From Mesorhizobium silamurunense (GTDB taxonomy: Bacteria > Pseudomonadota > Alphaproteobacteria > Rhizobiales > Rhizobiaceae): DNA of 64,000 nt. Made by a program: the position numbers and the translations under genes. Below, piece by piece: positions 63,880 through 64,000 of the stretch. How positions within the stretch are numbered: the first letter of the stretch is position 1; each line of letters begins with the position of its first letter. The stretch spans positions 1 to 64,000 of the forward strand of contig NZ_JHQR01000061.1 of NCBI RefSeq assembly GCF_014843825.1, read 5' to 3'. A model generated the notes under the pieces. It searched no databases. It was not told the DNA's origin and was given only the letters and a program-made list of their open reading frames with translations.

Positions 63880-64000
63880 TAGGTGCGACTTGCCGGTCCG
63901 GCGCCGCCGATCAGTACGGTATTGGGCTGGTCGGCGACGAAGCGACGAAGGTGCGCCCTTGGCCATTTCGCGGATCAGCTCCACGTCAACCAGCAATACC
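63880..64000 (-). mobile_element. IstB-like ATPase fragment, cut by the window edge
   Basis: The minus strand, in two frames, gives LLVDVELIREMAKGA, FVADQPNTVLIGGAG and then TGKSHLA, i.e. a Walker A motif like GGAGTGKSHLA of IS21 helper ATPases. Frameshifts are visible and similarity stops near 63885. It is probably debris of an IS21-type element whose 5' part lies beyond the window. Confidence 0.55.

Noticed and set aside
1-64000. CRISPR array, tRNA or rRNA genes
   Set aside because: No regularly spaced short repeats and no tRNA-like cloverleaf with GGTTCGAAT-type T-arm or rRNA signature was noticed on reading.

Overview
The window reads as a piece of a rhizobial symbiosis island or symbiotic plasmid. 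The evidence is an almost complete Nod-factor gene set behind nod boxes, two nodD genes, a NodO-like secreted protein, two type III effector-like proteins, a SyrB-like regulator, a NifA/sigma-54 type promoter and remnants of at least five insertion-sequence families. The gene mix (nodFE together with nodZ, noeK, noeJ, nolK and noeI) suggests Mesorhizobium or a close relative with a broad or galegoid/Lotus-like host range. The genus is an inference; no rRNA or other taxonomic marker is present.

Layout. 0-5 kb: dctA lies between a decayed inverted copy (minus strand) and an intact copy (plus strand) of a LacI-regulator/TIM-barrel gene pair. 5-28 kb: symbiosis genes. nodD1 faces nod box 1, which reads into a nodA'-nodB' relic and then intact nodF-nodE. 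A second, 94%-identical nodD faces nod box 2, which reads into nodA-nodB-nodC-(nodS relic)-nodI-nodJ-nodZ-noeK-noeJ. Further nod boxes precede nolK, nodO (a degenerate box) and noeI. nodO is followed by its own type I ABC transporter and membrane-fusion gene. Together these genes predict a Nod factor with a nodFE-specified unsaturated acyl chain and a methylated fucose on the reducing end. The GDP-mannose dehydratase NoeL is not in the window, and nodS/nodU are decayed or absent. 28-31 kb: an N-hydroxylating (siderophore-type) monooxygenase, a broken FAD enzyme, and a truncated HesB/IscA-like gene behind a NifA site and a -24/-12 promoter.

31-46 kb: a compact metabolic island with little mobile-element debris. 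It holds LysR, MocR and XRE-cupin regulators, two gamma-family PLP lyases, a DapA-like aldolase, a MOSC protein with a 2Fe-2S flavin reductase, a pyruvate-dehydrogenase-E1-like enzyme, a standalone B3/B4 tRNA-editing-domain protein, two PaiB-like FMN proteins and a PhzF-like protein. The lyase plus B3/B4 pair matches the recently described canavanine gamma-lyase/CtdA (canavanyl-tRNA deacylase) system. I propose the MOSC/reductase pair as a candidate reductase for the hydroxyguanidine that the lyase releases. This is the most interesting part of the window.

46-64 kb: an accessory region with a SyrB-like regulator, a HipBA toxin-antitoxin pair whose antitoxin has an unusual repeated N-terminal extension, a C48 (SUMO-protease-like) effector of the NopD/XopD type, a response regulator, a LysR regulator and a histidine kinase, an IpaH/NopM-like leucine-rich-repeat effector lacking the ligase domain, and fragments of IS110, IS256, IS3, IS21 and a large serine recombinase. 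I found no tRNA, rRNA or CRISPR array.
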